DNA from: UBA830 sp002295635
GTDB taxonomy: Bacteria; Pseudomonadota; Alphaproteobacteria; MPNO01; UBA830
Assembly (NCBI GenBank): GCA_002295635.1
Contig: DBHK01000023.1
Span: 1 to 64,000, forward strand
DNA length: 64,000 bases
Direction: 5' to 3'
Shown: positions 53,099 to 63,366 of the stretch, piece after piece
Numbering within the stretch: the first letter of the stretch is position 1
How the letters are laid out: every line of letters starts with the position of its first letter
The notes under the pieces: model-generated
What the model saw: the letters and a program-made list of their open reading frames with translations, nothing else
Told to the model about the DNA's origin: nothing
Database searches by the model: none
Translations under genes and position numbers: made by a program

Positions 53099-54226
53099 AT
53101 GGGCCAGCTTCACCGCTATATTTTCAGACAACTGATCTGGTGGACAACCATCGTGGCTGCGAGCCTCACTTGCATTGTTTGGCTTACTCAGTCGTTACGC
53201 TTTGTAGAAATGATCGTAAACCGCGGCCTATCGGCGACTGCCTTCGTTACCTTTACGATGTTACTATTGCCAACATTTCTCTCAGTGATCGGCCCAATAG
53301 CCGCATTCTCAGCTGTAATGTTCACCTATAATAGAATGGTCAATGATAGCGAGGTAGTGGTTTTACGTGCGAGCGGCCTACCACCCCACAAGATCGGCCG
53401 CCCTGCATTAGTCCTTGCCGTCCTTACAATGGCTCTAGGCTATCTCAACACTCTTTATCTGATGCCAGCGACCTATCGCGATTTCAAGGACATGCAGCGC
53501 GAATTCCGCTCTGAATTATCGACCTTATTCTTGCAAGAAGGCATCTTTAACCCCGTGTCAAAGGGTATTACTGTTTACGTGCGCGAACGTAGCGAAGAGG
53601 GCGAACTATACGGAATTATAGTTCACGACGAGCGGAAACCCGAGGCGCCCGTGACGATGATGGCGGCGAGAGGGGCGATTGTTAACAGTGATGGGGGGCC
53701 ACGGGTACTTTTGATCAACGGTAACCGTCAAGAGGTTCAGGCGGATGACGGTCGTCTATCCCTTCTATATTTTGATCGCTACACATTCGATCTGAAAAAC
53801 ATTCAGGAAGAAATCACCAAATTCTGGCGCGAGCCACGAGAACGATTTCTTCATGAACTATTCCAATTCGAGAAAAAACCTAGCGAAGTATTTAACTACG
53901 CGCGACTTCGGATGGAGGGTTATTTCCGGCTAGCCTCACCGTTACTTTACCTCACCTACATCGCGATAGGTCTGGCGATGCTGCTGGGTGGAGATTTTAA
54001 CCGCCGCGGGCAATTTCTACGAATATCTATCGCTATCATCGCCGTTTTACTCGTCCAAGTTAGCACCATGGGTGCAAAAAGCCTCGGTGAGAAAGTGCCT
54101 GAAATGGCCGCTGCCTTACTCGCGATTCCCATTGTCACCGCGATAGTATTCTTCTTCCTGCTCGCCGGACCCAGACCAAAGCGACGTGACCAAATCCCTG
54201 GGCCGAAAAAGGGACCAACAAATTGA
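53099..54226 (+). CDS. lptF: LPS export ABC transporter permease LptF
   Basis: Inner-membrane permease that with LptG and the LptB ATPase extracts LPS for transport to the outer membrane. About six membrane segments flank a periplasmic beta-jellyroll domain (residues about 130-255). Family words: HRYIFRQLIWWT at the N-terminus and NDSEVVVLRASGLPPHKI. The frame is open from 53057, but the ATG at 53099 gives the standard start just before LHRYIFRQL. Overlaps lptG by four bases. Confidence 0.93.
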   Translation: MGQLHRYIFRQLIWWTTIVAASLTCIVWLTQSLRFVEMIVNRGLSATAFVTFTMLLLPTFLSVIGPIAAFSAVMFTYNRMVNDSEVVVLRASGLPPHKIGRPALVLAVLTMALGYLNTLYLMPATYRDFKDMQREFRSELSTLFLQEGIFNPVSKGITVYVRERSEEGELYGIIVHDERKPEAPVTMMAARGAIVNSDGGPRVLLINGNRQEVQADDGRLSLLYFDRYTFDLKNIQEEITKFWREPRERFLHELFQFEKKPSEVFNYARLRMEGYFRLASPLLYLTYIAIGLAMLLGGDFNRRGQFLRISIAIIAVLLVQVSTMGAKSLGEKVPEMAAALLAIPIVTAIVFFFLLAGPRPKRRDQIPGPKKGPTN

Positions 54227-55320
54227 AGCTCTCGCGCACCTTATCTTTATATATAGGACGCCAGTTTATATCATCTTTCCTGGCGTTCTCTCTAGGACTG
54301 GTGCTCATTATCACCATTTTCGATACGCTCGAACTATTCCGACGCGTTTCAGTCCGGCAAGACGACATTTCCTTCCATGCTGTGATCTCGATGGCATTGT
54401 TGAAAGTCCCGACCATGACCGAAAAAGCGATACCCTTCTCGGCCCTACTAGGTGCGATGTTCGCTTTTTGGCGATTGAACCGGTACCATGAGTTCGTAGT
54501 CGCACGCGCTGCAGGGGTTTCAATATGGCAGTTTCTTACCCCTCCCATCACTCTCGCTATCCTCATAGGACTATTCAAGATCGCCGTATTCAATCCGTTT
54601 TCATCAGCAATGTTGCTGAAATACGAGGTATTAGAAGCAAAATACATACGGGGTAAATCCAGCCTCGCGGCACTTGCTAACCAGGGTTTATGGTTCCGCC
54701 AGCCGACGCAAAACGGGCACTATATTTTGCACGCTCGGAGCATTGTTCCTCGCGAAATGAGAATTGATAAAGTTATCGTCTTTCGCATGAAGGAAGATAA
54801 CCAATTCGTTGGACGTATCGACGCTCCGATCGCGACATTAGAGGAGGGGTTTTGGCGCTTGAAACAAGCGGTGGTCACAGCTCCAAATCAGCCACCCACA
54901 CGGGAGGATATCCGACGACTCCCAACGGATCTCACAAGGGGAAATATTAACGACAGCTTCGCCCCACCCGAGACGATATCATTCTGGGCCCTGCCCGGTT
55001 TTATAAGCATCATGGAGAACACTGGTTTTTCGGGGGTTCGGCATCTACTTCACTGGCATACCCACTTAGCATTACCTCTGATGCTTGCCGCGGTGGTGAT
55101 TCTGGCAGCAACATTTTCTCTTCGGCCGGGCCGGCGGGGCGGCACAGCGGTCATCATAGTATCCGGCATTGGTGTTGGCTTTGTCCTTTATTTCCTCTCC
55201 GATGTGGCGTACGCACTGGGTGTTTCGTCCAAGTTGCCGATTGTGTTGGCAGCTTGGAGCCCAGCAATTATTACGTTGTTCTTGGGTGTTGCTGTCCTCC
55301 TCCACCTCGAGGATGGTTAA
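54223..55320 (+). CDS. lptG: LPS export ABC transporter permease LptG (TTG start)
   Basis: Partner permease of LptF, 365 residues with the same architecture: N-terminal segment SRTLSLYIGRQFISSFLAF, a loop with EFVVARAAGVSIWQFL, periplasmic domain, and C-terminal helices. The start TTG at 54223 lies within the lptF stop (TTGA), so translation is coupled. The end overlaps lptD by eight bases. Secure by order and sequence. Confidence 0.93.
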   Translation: MKLSRTLSLYIGRQFISSFLAFSLGLVLIITIFDTLELFRRVSVRQDDISFHAVISMALLKVPTMTEKAIPFSALLGAMFAFWRLNRYHEFVVARAAGVSIWQFLTPPITLAILIGLFKIAVFNPFSSAMLLKYEVLEAKYIRGKSSLAALANQGLWFRQPTQNGHYILHARSIVPREMRIDKVIVFRMKEDNQFVGRIDAPIATLEEGFWRLKQAVVTAPNQPPTREDIRRLPTDLTRGNINDSFAPPETISFWALPGFISIMENTGFSGVRHLLHWHTHLALPLMLAAVVILAATFSLRPGRRGGTAVIIVSGIGVGFVLYFLSDVAYALGVSSKLPIVLAAWSPAIITLFLGVAVLLHLEDG

Positions 55321-57511
55321 ATTGAGATTCTTCTATAGTTTCTTCCTCGCCACGGCCATTATCCTTGTTTCCTATCCGCAGTCGGTCGCCTCTGAACAGG
55401 AAGGATCTAGTATAGATCGGAATAGACCGGTAATTTTTCGGGCCGACCAACTCCGAAATGAGAAAAAAATCGGAATCATCGTCGCAAAAGGCAATGTGGA
55501 ATTCTCCCAGGGAAAACGCACTTTGCTTGCAGACGTTGTCACATTTAATCAGCGCGAAGATATTGTTACGGCAAAAGGCAATATCAGCCTATTAGAACCG
55601 ACTGGCGAGGTGATATTCGCGGACCGCGTCGAACTCACAGGCGACCTGCGCAACGGAATATTAGAGAACATGCGCGTGCGCCTTGCCGACGATGCTAGAA
55701 TAGCGGCGTTGGGCGGTCGCAGGGTAGGTGGCGAAAAAACAGAATTTCTAAAAGCCGTCTATTCCCCTTGCCGATTGTGTGAAGAAAATCCGGCACGGGC
55801 ACCAATATGGCAAGTCAAAGCATTAAAGGTCACCCATGACCAGTCGTCACACGATGTCATTTACAAAGACGCCTTCATAGAATTCTACGGTATTCCATTT
55901 TTTTACACGCCCTATCTCTCGCACCCAGATCCGACAGTCAAGCGCCGGACTGGCTTTTTAATCCCAACCTATGGCGGAGATACAGACCGCGGCCAATTCG
56001 TCCGCACCCCCTACTACATAGATATTTCTCCCGACATGGACGCGACTTTGACTCCCACATTTACTGCTGACGAGGGAGTTGCAGCTGCGGGAGAACTACG
56101 ACACAGATTAAGCGCGACCTCATACAAAGTAGATGGCAGCTTAGCCTATTCCAGCAAGGGCGGTGGGGAGAGCGACACCGCACGCGGACATATCCGCAGC
56201 GAAATCTTGAGCGAGTTCGACCGTACTTGGCGCGGTGGCGCCAACATCTTCTTATCAACTGATGACACCTATTTGCAACGTTATCGTATCGAGTCGACCG
56301 ATACGCTCGAAAATCGCATACATCTTGAAGGATTTCGAGAGCGAAACTACGCAGCACTCAATGCTTATTACTTCCAGGGGCTTCGTGCCACGGATGACCC
56401 CGGTAATACGCCAATCGTATTTCCGAAACTGGATTACAACTATGTCGGGGATCCTAGCCGGTTCGGCGGGCGATGGTCGATCGACGCCGGATTTCTCGCA
56501 TTGACCCGTACTGATGGAACGGATAGCAAGCGTCTTTCTGGCGTTACTAGGTGGGAATTACCATATACGTCGCGTCATGGAGAAATTTTCCGGTGGTTCT
56601 CAACGCTTCAGACTGATGCGTATTTGGCTAGTGAGGTTGTCGATACCAATAATCCGAGTCGGACCCTTTCTGGCTTCAGCTACCGCATATTTCCCCAAGC
56701 TGGGATGGACTGGAGACTGCCTTTGGCAAGAAAAGAAGGGCGGTTTACCCAAATTATAGAACCCGTTATCGGAGTGATTTTGGCTCCCAATGGCAAAAAT
56801 ACCGACCGGATCCCAAATGAAGACAGTGTCAGCTTCGAGTTTGACGATACCAATTTATTCTCCCCTAACCGTCTCGGTGGAATTGACCGGGTCGAGGGAG
56901 GGCCAAGAGTCAACTATGGGCTCCATAATGGTATTTCCGGTCTCAAAGGTGGTTTTAGCTCTTTTTTTGTTGGACAAAGTTTTAGGCTTAACAAAAGCGA
57001 AGAATTCGATCCGGATTCGGGCTTAGACGACCACTTCTCTGATGTGGTGGGAAGAATACACCTGAACCCTGCCAAGTATGTTGATGCACTATATAGATTT
57101 CGATTTGATAAAGACGATTTTTCCGCGCGCCGCAATGAACTTACTGCATCGGGTGGCGTTCCCCTGCTACGGTTCTCGTTGAATTATCTATCTATCGATC
57201 AACAGAATTTTATTGATTCTCAGGAGCCTCAGGATGACTTCCGGGACCGGGAAGAAGTTACACTAAGTTTAAATTCAAAATTTAATAATCATTGGAGATT
57301 TGGGGCAAGTACGCAGCGTGATCTAACAACCGGGGGTGGTGCATTGAAACATGGGCTTCTTTTTATGTACGAGGACGATTGTTTCAAATTTCGCGCGGAT
57401 TACTCTCGGAGTTTTACTCGTAACCGAGATGTGGGGCCAACGGATACAATACTATTCAGGTTCGTCCTAAAAACCCTCGGGGAAGTGGAAACCTCTCGCG
57501 GTGTGAACTAA
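55313..57511 (+). CDS. lptD: LPS-assembly outer-membrane protein LptD
   Basis: Inserts LPS into the outer leaflet. A signal peptide (KLRFFYSFFLATAIILVSYP, cleavage near VASEQ) precedes a periplasmic OstA-like jellyroll (KGNVEFSQGKRTLLADVVTFN and GEVIFADRVELTGD) and a C-terminal beta-barrel. Cys pairs occur in SPCRLCEENP and in YEDDCFKF, compatible with the disulfides that LptD needs. The ATG at 55313 is preferred over upstream in-frame codons, which would only translate the lptG end in another frame. 732 residues. Confidence 0.94.
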   Translation: MVKLRFFYSFFLATAIILVSYPQSVASEQEGSSIDRNRPVIFRADQLRNEKKIGIIVAKGNVEFSQGKRTLLADVVTFNQREDIVTAKGNISLLEPTGEVIFADRVELTGDLRNGILENMRVRLADDARIAALGGRRVGGEKTEFLKAVYSPCRLCEENPARAPIWQVKALKVTHDQSSHDVIYKDAFIEFYGIPFFYTPYLSHPDPTVKRRTGFLIPTYGGDTDRGQFVRTPYYIDISPDMDATLTPTFTADEGVAAAGELRHRLSATSYKVDGSLAYSSKGGGESDTARGHIRSEILSEFDRTWRGGANIFLSTDDTYLQRYRIESTDTLENRIHLEGFRERNYAALNAYYFQGLRATDDPGNTPIVFPKLDYNYVGDPSRFGGRWSIDAGFLALTRTDGTDSKRLSGVTRWELPYTSRHGEIFRWFSTLQTDAYLASEVVDTNNPSRTLSGFSYRIFPQAGMDWRLPLARKEGRFTQIIEPVIGVILAPNGKNTDRIPNEDSVSFEFDDTNLFSPNRLGGIDRVEGGPRVNYGLHNGISGLKGGFSSFFVGQSFRLNKSEEFDPDSGLDDHFSDVVGRIHLNPAKYVDALYRFRFDKDDFSARRNELTASGGVPLLRFSLNYLSIDQQNFIDSQEPQDDFRDREEVTLSLNSKFNNHWRFGASTQRDLTTGGGALKHGLLFMYEDDCFKFRADYSRSFTRNRDVGPTDTILFRFVLKTLGEVETSRGVN

Positions 57512-57572
57512 CCCGGGCCTAAAATTTGAAGCGGACGGAAAAGACGATATATATTCGTATAGAACTCTATGT

Positions 57573-58865
57573 GTGGACTCGATGAAGTCGTTTAAAAGGT
57601 ATACTCTTAATTTCGCTACTGCGTTGTTATTGATCATATTCGTTTTACCCGGGACCGTTCGGGCACAGGCGGTGCAACGCATTGCTGCAATCGTCAATGA
57701 CGAACTGATTACCGAATATGATCTTGAATCCCGTATTAAGTTGGTGATTATGTCCACGGGCCTGTCCAATACAAAGGAGGTTCGGCAACGAATAAGCGGT
57801 CAGATCCTGCGCACCCTTGTCGACGAAAGGCTGCAAATGCAGGAGGCGAAGAGAAGGAATATTTCGGTGAGCAAGCGTGACATGCGTCGCGCTAAAGAAA
57901 TGATCGAAAAACAGAACCAGCTTCCGAAAAATGCCCTCAATCGTATGTTACAGGAGAACGCGGTGCCCCTCGCGGCAATGGAAGATCGTTTGCGTGCCGG
58001 AATCGCGTGGTCCAAATTGCTTGCCCGAAGACTACGCCCAAGGATCACCGTTGGAGAAGACGAAATTGACGAAACCCTACAGCGTATAAAGTCCCGGCAA
58101 GGGCAGACGGAATATCGGCTAGCCGAGATCTTACTCGCCGTCGACAGACCGGATGAAGAAGAAAATATCCGGCGAACAGCTCAACGGATTCGTAAGCAGG
58201 TACAGGACGGCGCAAATTTTGCTGCTATTGCGAGGCAGTTCTCGCAGAGTGCGACGGCGGCGGTTGGGGGAGACCTCGGTTGGATGCACGAAGCGGAACT
58301 TAGTAATGAACTTAAGACTATCGTACCCAATCTAAAGCACGGAACCGTCTCGCCGCCAGTCAAGACTGTAACTGGATATCGCCTGTTATTACTTCTTGAT
58401 CGCCGAAAAATAGGAGAAACGACTGGCAAACCCGTAGTTATCGATCTACGTCAGATTTTTCTACCATTTCCCCGCGCTGCAACGCGTCGCGATATAGAAA
58501 ACCAGACCGATTTAGCGAAAACCATCACGCTCTCTGCAACGGGATGTAGAGATTTTGATATGCTTGCGAGAGAGGTTAAGTCTCCACGTTCGCCAAGTCT
58601 GGGTCGATTATCCTTGAGGGATTTATCGCCTGAAATCCAGCTCGCTGTCCGCGACGTTCCAGCAGGCAAAACTACCGACCCAATTAAATTGACAGACGGC
58701 GTTCTAGTTTTGATGGTATGTAGCAGAGAGGGTGGCAAGGGGCAGATCAAACTTCCCGAGCGCGACGCGATTGCGGACAAACTGGTCCAGAGAAGACTCT
58801 CATTGATGGCGCGACGTTACCTCCGCGACATTCGCCTGTCTGCCGTTATCGATATCAGGATATGA
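57573..58865 (+). CDS. surA: periplasmic chaperone / peptidyl-prolyl isomerase SurA
   Basis: Folds outer-membrane proteins such as LptD. 430 residues; signal peptide (ATALLLIIFVLPGTVRAQA), SurA N-terminal domain starting AAIVNDELITEYDLESRI, a clear first parvulin domain (YRLAEILLAVDR, FAAIARQFSQSATAAVGGDL) and a more diverged second one (SPSLGRLSLRDLSPEIQLAV). An in-frame Met three codons later (MKSF) may be the start. Directly follows lptD, as usual. Confidence 0.94.
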   Translation: MDSMKSFKRYTLNFATALLLIIFVLPGTVRAQAVQRIAAIVNDELITEYDLESRIKLVIMSTGLSNTKEVRQRISGQILRTLVDERLQMQEAKRRNISVSKRDMRRAKEMIEKQNQLPKNALNRMLQENAVPLAAMEDRLRAGIAWSKLLARRLRPRITVGEDEIDETLQRIKSRQGQTEYRLAEILLAVDRPDEEENIRRTAQRIRKQVQDGANFAAIARQFSQSATAAVGGDLGWMHEAELSNELKTIVPNLKHGTVSPPVKTVTGYRLLLLLDRRKIGETTGKPVVIDLRQIFLPFPRAATRRDIENQTDLAKTITLSATGCRDFDMLAREVKSPRSPSLGRLSLRDLSPEIQLAVRDVPAGKTTDPIKLTDGVLVLMVCSREGGKGQIKLPERDAIADKLVQRRLSLMARRYLRDIRLSAVIDIRI

Positions 58866-59884
58866 CACAGATGGTTAGCGATCGCCCAATCGTGGTGACG
58901 ATGGGTGATCCTGCGGGTATAGGAGGCGAAACCGCCATGCTAGCGTGGAACGATCATCGTGCTTTCCTTCCCCCATTCTGCGTGTTCGACGATCCGGATC
59001 GGCTTAGGCGCCTAGCCTTATTGACCGGTATCCATTGTCCGATAGTCGAAATAGAATCCCCCTCCGACGCTGCTGTCGCATCTTTAGATGCCCTACCCGT
59101 TATACCCCTTAGCAGACCGGTTTCTTCACTTCCTGGTTCAGATAGTACACCAGACGGTACCATGGTTATCGAAGCTATTGACCGCGCCATTGACGCAGTT
59201 ATGAGGGGTAGCGCCGTGGGCATGACAACCAATCCAATCCAAAAAAACCGGATCTATGAAGCCGGTTTCACGTCGCCTGGTCATACTGAATATCTTGGCG
59301 AAAGCGTCGGAATGGTCAATCGGCCGATAATGCTTTTAGCTGGGCCAAACCTAAAAGTCGTACCCGTCACAATCCATTTATCACTTAAGGATTCTATCGA
59401 AGCTTTGACAATCGACGAAATCGTCCGCACGCTAGAAGTCACAATTAGCTCACTAAAATATGATTTTGGCATACAGCATCCTCGCGTTGCAGTATCGGGG
59501 CTTAACCCCCACGCAGGAGAAAGCGGCCATATGGGACGCGAAGAGATTGATATCATCTCTCCTGCTATCGAGCGTGCAAAAAAACCTAACGTAGAGATTA
59601 GGGGGCCGCTGTCGGGGGATACAATGTTTCATCAAGCTGCGCGGGAAACATACGATGCCGCAGTTTGCATGTATCATGATCAAGCACTGATCCCGATGAA
59701 GACACTAGATTTTGAGAATGGGGTAAATGTCTCGATGGGTCTACCATTTGTCCGCACATCCCCGGATCACGGAACAGCATACAATATTGCCGGCAGCGCG
59801 ACGGCGAATCCTTTAAGCTTGGTCTCGGCAATCCGGATGGCATCAGAGATCGCATTACGTCGGGAACAGGCGAGCGAAGGTTAA
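58862..59884 (+). CDS. pdxA: 4-hydroxythreonine-4-phosphate dehydrogenase
   Basis: NAD-dependent enzyme of pyridoxal phosphate synthesis. 340 residues with VTMGDPAGIGGE at the N-terminus, the metal His in GHTEYLGE, VSGLNPHAGESGHMG, and the late metal site CMYHDQALIPMK with SPDHGTAYNIAG. Overlaps surA by four bases (ATGA). PdxA-like proteins also occur as dihydrodiol dehydrogenases in terephthalate and related pathways, but the surA-pdxA-rsmA context marks this as the biosynthetic gene. Confidence 0.96.
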   Translation: MTQMVSDRPIVVTMGDPAGIGGETAMLAWNDHRAFLPPFCVFDDPDRLRRLALLTGIHCPIVEIESPSDAAVASLDALPVIPLSRPVSSLPGSDSTPDGTMVIEAIDRAIDAVMRGSAVGMTTNPIQKNRIYEAGFTSPGHTEYLGESVGMVNRPIMLLAGPNLKVVPVTIHLSLKDSIEALTIDEIVRTLEVTISSLKYDFGIQHPRVAVSGLNPHAGESGHMGREEIDIISPAIERAKKPNVEIRGPLSGDTMFHQAARETYDAAVCMYHDQALIPMKTLDFENGVNVSMGLPFVRTSPDHGTAYNIAGSATANPLSLVSAIRMASEIALRREQASEG

Positions 59885-59888
59885 GCCA

Positions 59889-60743
59889 TTGTCTGGTTCC
59901 CCAGATTTCTCCAGCTTGCCACCGCTTCGCGAAGTGATCGCGCACCATGGATTATCGGCAAACAAGTCTTTAGGTCAAAATTTTCTTCTAGATCTTAACA
60001 TCACCCGCCGGATTGTGCGCGCCGCAGGTCCGTTGGAAGAAAAACCAGCGATTGAAATCGGACCCGGTCCTGGAGGGCTAACACGTGCCCTGCTAGAATC
60101 TGGAGCTCAGCCTGTAATTGCTGTTGAGCGTGACCCGAGATGCATAGATGCACTTGCGGGAATGACAAAAATTGCTGGCGGTCGTCTTCAATTGGTTGAG
60201 CAAGACGCTATAAAATTCGACCCAACACCATTTGCTTCCGAATTAGGGCCTATTACAATTGTTTCCAACCTCCCATATAACATTGCCACACGGCTCTTGA
60301 TTCAATGGCTGAAGAAAATCGAGTTATTCGACCGTATGGTCCTTATGTTCCAGAGTGAGGTAGCGGAGCGGCTTTTCGCAGCGCCAGGTTCAAAAGCATA
60401 CGGACGTTTATCTGTCGCCGCGCAGTGGCGCTGCGAAGTCAGGCCTATACTTACCCTTCCGGGCCGTGCGTTTACCCCCCCACCAAGGGTTCAATCGACA
60501 GTTGTGGCGATAATCCCGAGAGCAGAGCCATTGGCGGAAGCCGATGAAAGTGCCTTGGAAACCGTCGTTGCGGCAGCATTTTCCCAACGAAGGAAAATGC
60601 TTAGATCTAGTTTGAGAAGCCTATTTAAGGATGTCAACTTTGCACTATCGGAAAACGGCATCGATCCGGCAGCGAGAGCGGAGACGATCAGCATAGTCGA
60701 TTTCTGTTCTATAGCCCGGGCCTACAAGAGAGAAAAAAACTAG
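59889..60743 (+). CDS. rsmA: 16S rRNA dimethyladenosine transferase (TTG start)
   Basis: Dimethylates two adjacent adenines near the 3' end of 16S rRNA. 284 residues: NKSLGQNFLLDLNI, SAM-binding EIGPGPGGLT, catalytic NLPYNIAT and a C-terminal helical domain with AAFSQRRKMLRSSLR. The start is TTG at 59889 with GAAGG upstream inside the pdxA end. Converges with gmk, with only three bases between stops. Confidence 0.95.
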   Translation: MSGSPDFSSLPPLREVIAHHGLSANKSLGQNFLLDLNITRRIVRAAGPLEEKPAIEIGPGPGGLTRALLESGAQPVIAVERDPRCIDALAGMTKIAGGRLQLVEQDAIKFDPTPFASELGPITIVSNLPYNIATRLLIQWLKKIELFDRMVLMFQSEVAERLFAAPGSKAYGRLSVAAQWRCEVRPILTLPGRAFTPPPRVQSTVVAIIPRAEPLAEADESALETVVAAAFSQRRKMLRSSLRSLFKDVNFALSENGIDPAARAETISIVDFCSIARAYKREKN

Positions 60744-60746
60744 CGC

Positions 60747-61391
60747 TCACCTCCACTCGCGAAGACGTTTGACAAAATCCGTAAGACCTATTTGGCGCTC
60801 ACGTTTTAAGCGTTCCGCCGCCAGGATTGCCTGAACCTGGGCAACGCTATCGTCAATTTCATGGTTGACAATAATGTAGTCATATTCCGGCCAATGGCTA
60901 ATTTCATCAGGCGCTTTCGCCATACGAGCTGCAACTACACTGGCCGGGTCCTGCGCCCGAGATTGTAGACGGCGCGCAAGTTCCTCAGTAGACGGTGGTA
61001 GTATGAAGATACTCGCAAGATCGTTACGCACCGACTGTTTCAGTTGCTGTTCACCCTGCCAGTCGATATCAAATAGCACATCGCGGCCAGCCACCAGAGC
61101 TTCTTCGACAGCAACTTTAGGCGTTCCATAGTAGTGGTCGAAGACCTTGGCATGCTCTAACAATTCACGTCTGTTGAGCATGAGATTGAACTCGGTACGA
61201 TCAACAAAATGGTAATCTCGACCATCGACCTCGCCTGGTCTTTTAGGTCTCGTTGTTACCGATATTGATAGAGATATCTCTTCATCGCGTTCAAGCACCA
61301 TTCTCGAAATAGTAGTTTTGCCTGCGCCGGATGGAGACGATAACACAAGCATTAATCCTCGCCGCTCTACCCTGCTTTCCATATCATCCAT
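60747..61391 (-). CDS. gmk: guanylate kinase
   Basis: Phosphorylates GMP to GDP. 214 residues with P-loop SSPSGAGKTTISRM, GMP-binding SVTTRPKRPGEVDGRDYHF and DIDWQGEQQL. Two Met codons (61391, 61382) are possible starts. Last gene of the fabF-mltG-yicC-gmk run. Confidence 0.97.
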   Translation of the reverse strand: MDDMESRVERRGLMLVLSSPSGAGKTTISRMVLERDEEISLSISVTTRPKRPGEVDGRDYHFVDRTEFNLMLNRRELLEHAKVFDHYYGTPKVAVEEALVAGRDVLFDIDWQGEQQLKQSVRNDLASIFILPPSTEELARRLQSRAQDPASVVAARMAKAPDEISHWPEYDYIIVNHEIDDSVAQVQAILAAERLKRERQIGLTDFVKRLREWR

Positions 61392-61399
61392 GCATCAAT

Positions 61400-62269
61400 C
61401 TACTCGATATTTTGAATCTGTTCTCGCAGGCGTTCGACTGCAGCCTTTATTTCCAAACCTACCCTTATCAGCTCTATGTCAGAGGATTTTGAACACAATG
61501 TATTGGCCTCACGATTCAATTCCTGACACAGGAAATCTAGACGCCGACCGACAGCGCCGCCCTTCCCCAAAAGCTCACGAGCTGCAGCAATATGGGCAAA
61601 CAAACGGTCCAACTCTTCTCGAACGTCGCCGCGCGCAATGATCAATGCTAGTTCTTGCGCGATTCTCTCCTCAGACGGGGGCGTATCGCCATCTAATAAC
61701 TCGCCAAGCTGTTCCATCAGCCGCAATTTCCGCCGTTTTGGCTGAAGTTCCGCGAGCCCCGATGCATCTGAAATAAAATTCGCAATATCCCCGATATGAC
61801 CTTCAATTATGCGTAAAAGCCGTGCCCCTTCTGCCGACCTCATATTGACTAGTCCGTCAAGAAGATCCTCAAACGAGGCAACGACCGCCGCCTCCAAATC
61901 GATAGTTTTTGTCTTGTCATCAATGTCTTCCTCGACAACTTCAATGACGCCCCGCAGACTCATAAGTGCTTCGATATTTACAGCGTCCGGGCTGCCTCGA
62001 ACCTCCGCCGCTACTGTCGTCAATTTATCGAGAACATGGCGGTTTATTTCCAAGGCGGGTGGTTTTTCCGGTCTCTGAAGCACCAGACTTACCGATATGT
62101 TGCCGCGCGCACAACTATCGGCCACGCGCTTGCGCACCTCGGCCTCTATTTGGTCAAACCCCTGCGGCAGACGAAAACGGAGATCCAGACTCTTCGAATT
62201 TACACTTTTGACTTCCCATACCCAACTATACCCAACGGCCGCGCCGTCCAGTCGAGCGAACCCAGTCAT
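61400..62269 (-). CDS. YicC-family endoribonuclease
   Basis: A 289-residue protein beginning MTGFARLDG, the invariant YicC N-terminus, and ending VGRRLDFLCQELNREANTLCSKS...VERLREQIQNIE as in the DUF1732 C-terminal domain. YicC of E. coli is an endoribonuclease linked to sRNA decay. The open frame begins with TTG TTG at 62287, but ATG 62269 gives the family start. Precedes gmk by eight bases, as in most proteobacteria. Confidence 0.94.
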   Translation of the reverse strand: MTGFARLDGAAVGYSWVWEVKSVNSKSLDLRFRLPQGFDQIEAEVRKRVADSCARGNISVSLVLQRPEKPPALEINRHVLDKLTTVAAEVRGSPDAVNIEALMSLRGVIEVVEEDIDDKTKTIDLEAAVVASFEDLLDGLVNMRSAEGARLLRIIEGHIGDIANFISDASGLAELQPKRRKLRLMEQLGELLDGDTPPSEERIAQELALIIARGDVREELDRLFAHIAAARELLGKGGAVGRRLDFLCQELNREANTLCSKSSDIELIRVGLEIKAAVERLREQIQNIE

Positions 62270-62373
62270 GCTCTTTACTTTCAACAAGATCTCTTCTTTG
62301 GTTTGTCCATAAAGTTTCCCGACCGGGGATATTCTATCATTCTAGCTCTTGAAAGTCGCTCGCGGAGTATCCT

Positions 62374-63360
62374 TCAGTTAGCACGTCGTCTTTGAATATC
62401 ACGCCATCTAGCCACATTTTGGTTATGATCATGGAGAGTGCGCGCGAATGCATGACCCCCTGTACCGTCAGCGACGAAATATAGGTCTGTAGAATCGCGC
62501 GGGCGGACCGCTGCCATTATTGCTGCAAGGCCGGGATTTGCAATTGGACCTGGTGGCATTCCGGCGTGCCTATAAGTATTGTAGTGGGAAGAAATTTGCA
62601 GATCGGACTGGGTCAGCGGCCGACCGAGAGGGCGCTTACCGCCAGTCACTGCATAGGCTACAGTCGGGTCAGACTGTAGGCGCATACCTAACCTCAGCCT
62701 ATTATGAAACACGCTAGATACCCGCGCCCGCTCGCCATTTATGCCCGTTTCGCGCTCGATGAGCGAAGCGAGAATTAAAGCCTCTCGGGGAGAAGTAATT
62801 GTGATCTTTTTCCCCCTCGCAGCCCAAGCTTTTCCCAAAGCAAGGTTCATTGCTTTTTCCATCCGCGATAAGACCGAAGATCGTTTATCACCATAACTAA
62901 AGAAATAGGTCTCTGGTAGATATATGCCTTCCGGCCGGTCAACCGGTACATCGCCTACAAGGCCCTCTGTCTCAGCGACTAGGGATACCACCTCACGGGT
63001 CAATAACCCCTCCGGTATCGTAATACGGCGTTTTACTAACTCTCCATTGACCAAATGATTAATAATTTCATCAATACTCATCTTAGGTTGGAATACGAAC
63101 TCTCCTGCACGCATCCGTCTAGCCGTTTCGGTAAACCGCGCACCGAGTACAAAAAGATGTTCATTATCAATCACGCCATATGACAAAAGTTGTGCCGCTA
63201 TCTCTTGAACACCAGCGCCTTTAGAGATTATCAACTTTATCGGTTGCGTGGCTGGACCATCCGCGTGATATGATCCCCATACCCACAATATACCCGCCCC
63301 AGCCGCGCCGAAAGCGGCCGATATTAGGATAGCTAGCAAGCGGGCGGTAAACCGCCGCAT
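62374..63360 (-). CDS. mltG: endolytic murein transglycosylase MltG
   Basis: Membrane-anchored lytic transglycosylase thought to terminate nascent glycan chains. 328 residues: N-terminal membrane helix (LLAILISAAFGAAGAGILWVW), LysM-like region (ISKGAGVQEIAAQLLSYGVI), and the YceG domain with ILASLIERETG (catalytic Glu), VFHNRLRLGMRLQSDPTVAY and the NTYRHAGMPPGPI segment. Starts six bases after the fabF stop, so cotranscribed. Confidence 0.95.
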   Translation of the reverse strand: MRRFTARLLAILISAAFGAAGAGILWVWGSYHADGPATQPIKLIISKGAGVQEIAAQLLSYGVIDNEHLFVLGARFTETARRMRAGEFVFQPKMSIDEIINHLVNGELVKRRITIPEGLLTREVVSLVAETEGLVGDVPVDRPEGIYLPETYFFSYGDKRSSVLSRMEKAMNLALGKAWAARGKKITITSPREALILASLIERETGINGERARVSSVFHNRLRLGMRLQSDPTVAYAVTGGKRPLGRPLTQSDLQISSHYNTYRHAGMPPGPIANPGLAAIMAAVRPRDSTDLYFVADGTGGHAFARTLHDHNQNVARWRDIQRRRAN

Positions 63361-63366
63361 TTGACT

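Noticed and set aside
55169..55312. N-terminal extension of lptD inside lptG
   Set aside because: The extension is out-of-frame lptG sequence; the signal peptide begins at the ATG at 55313.
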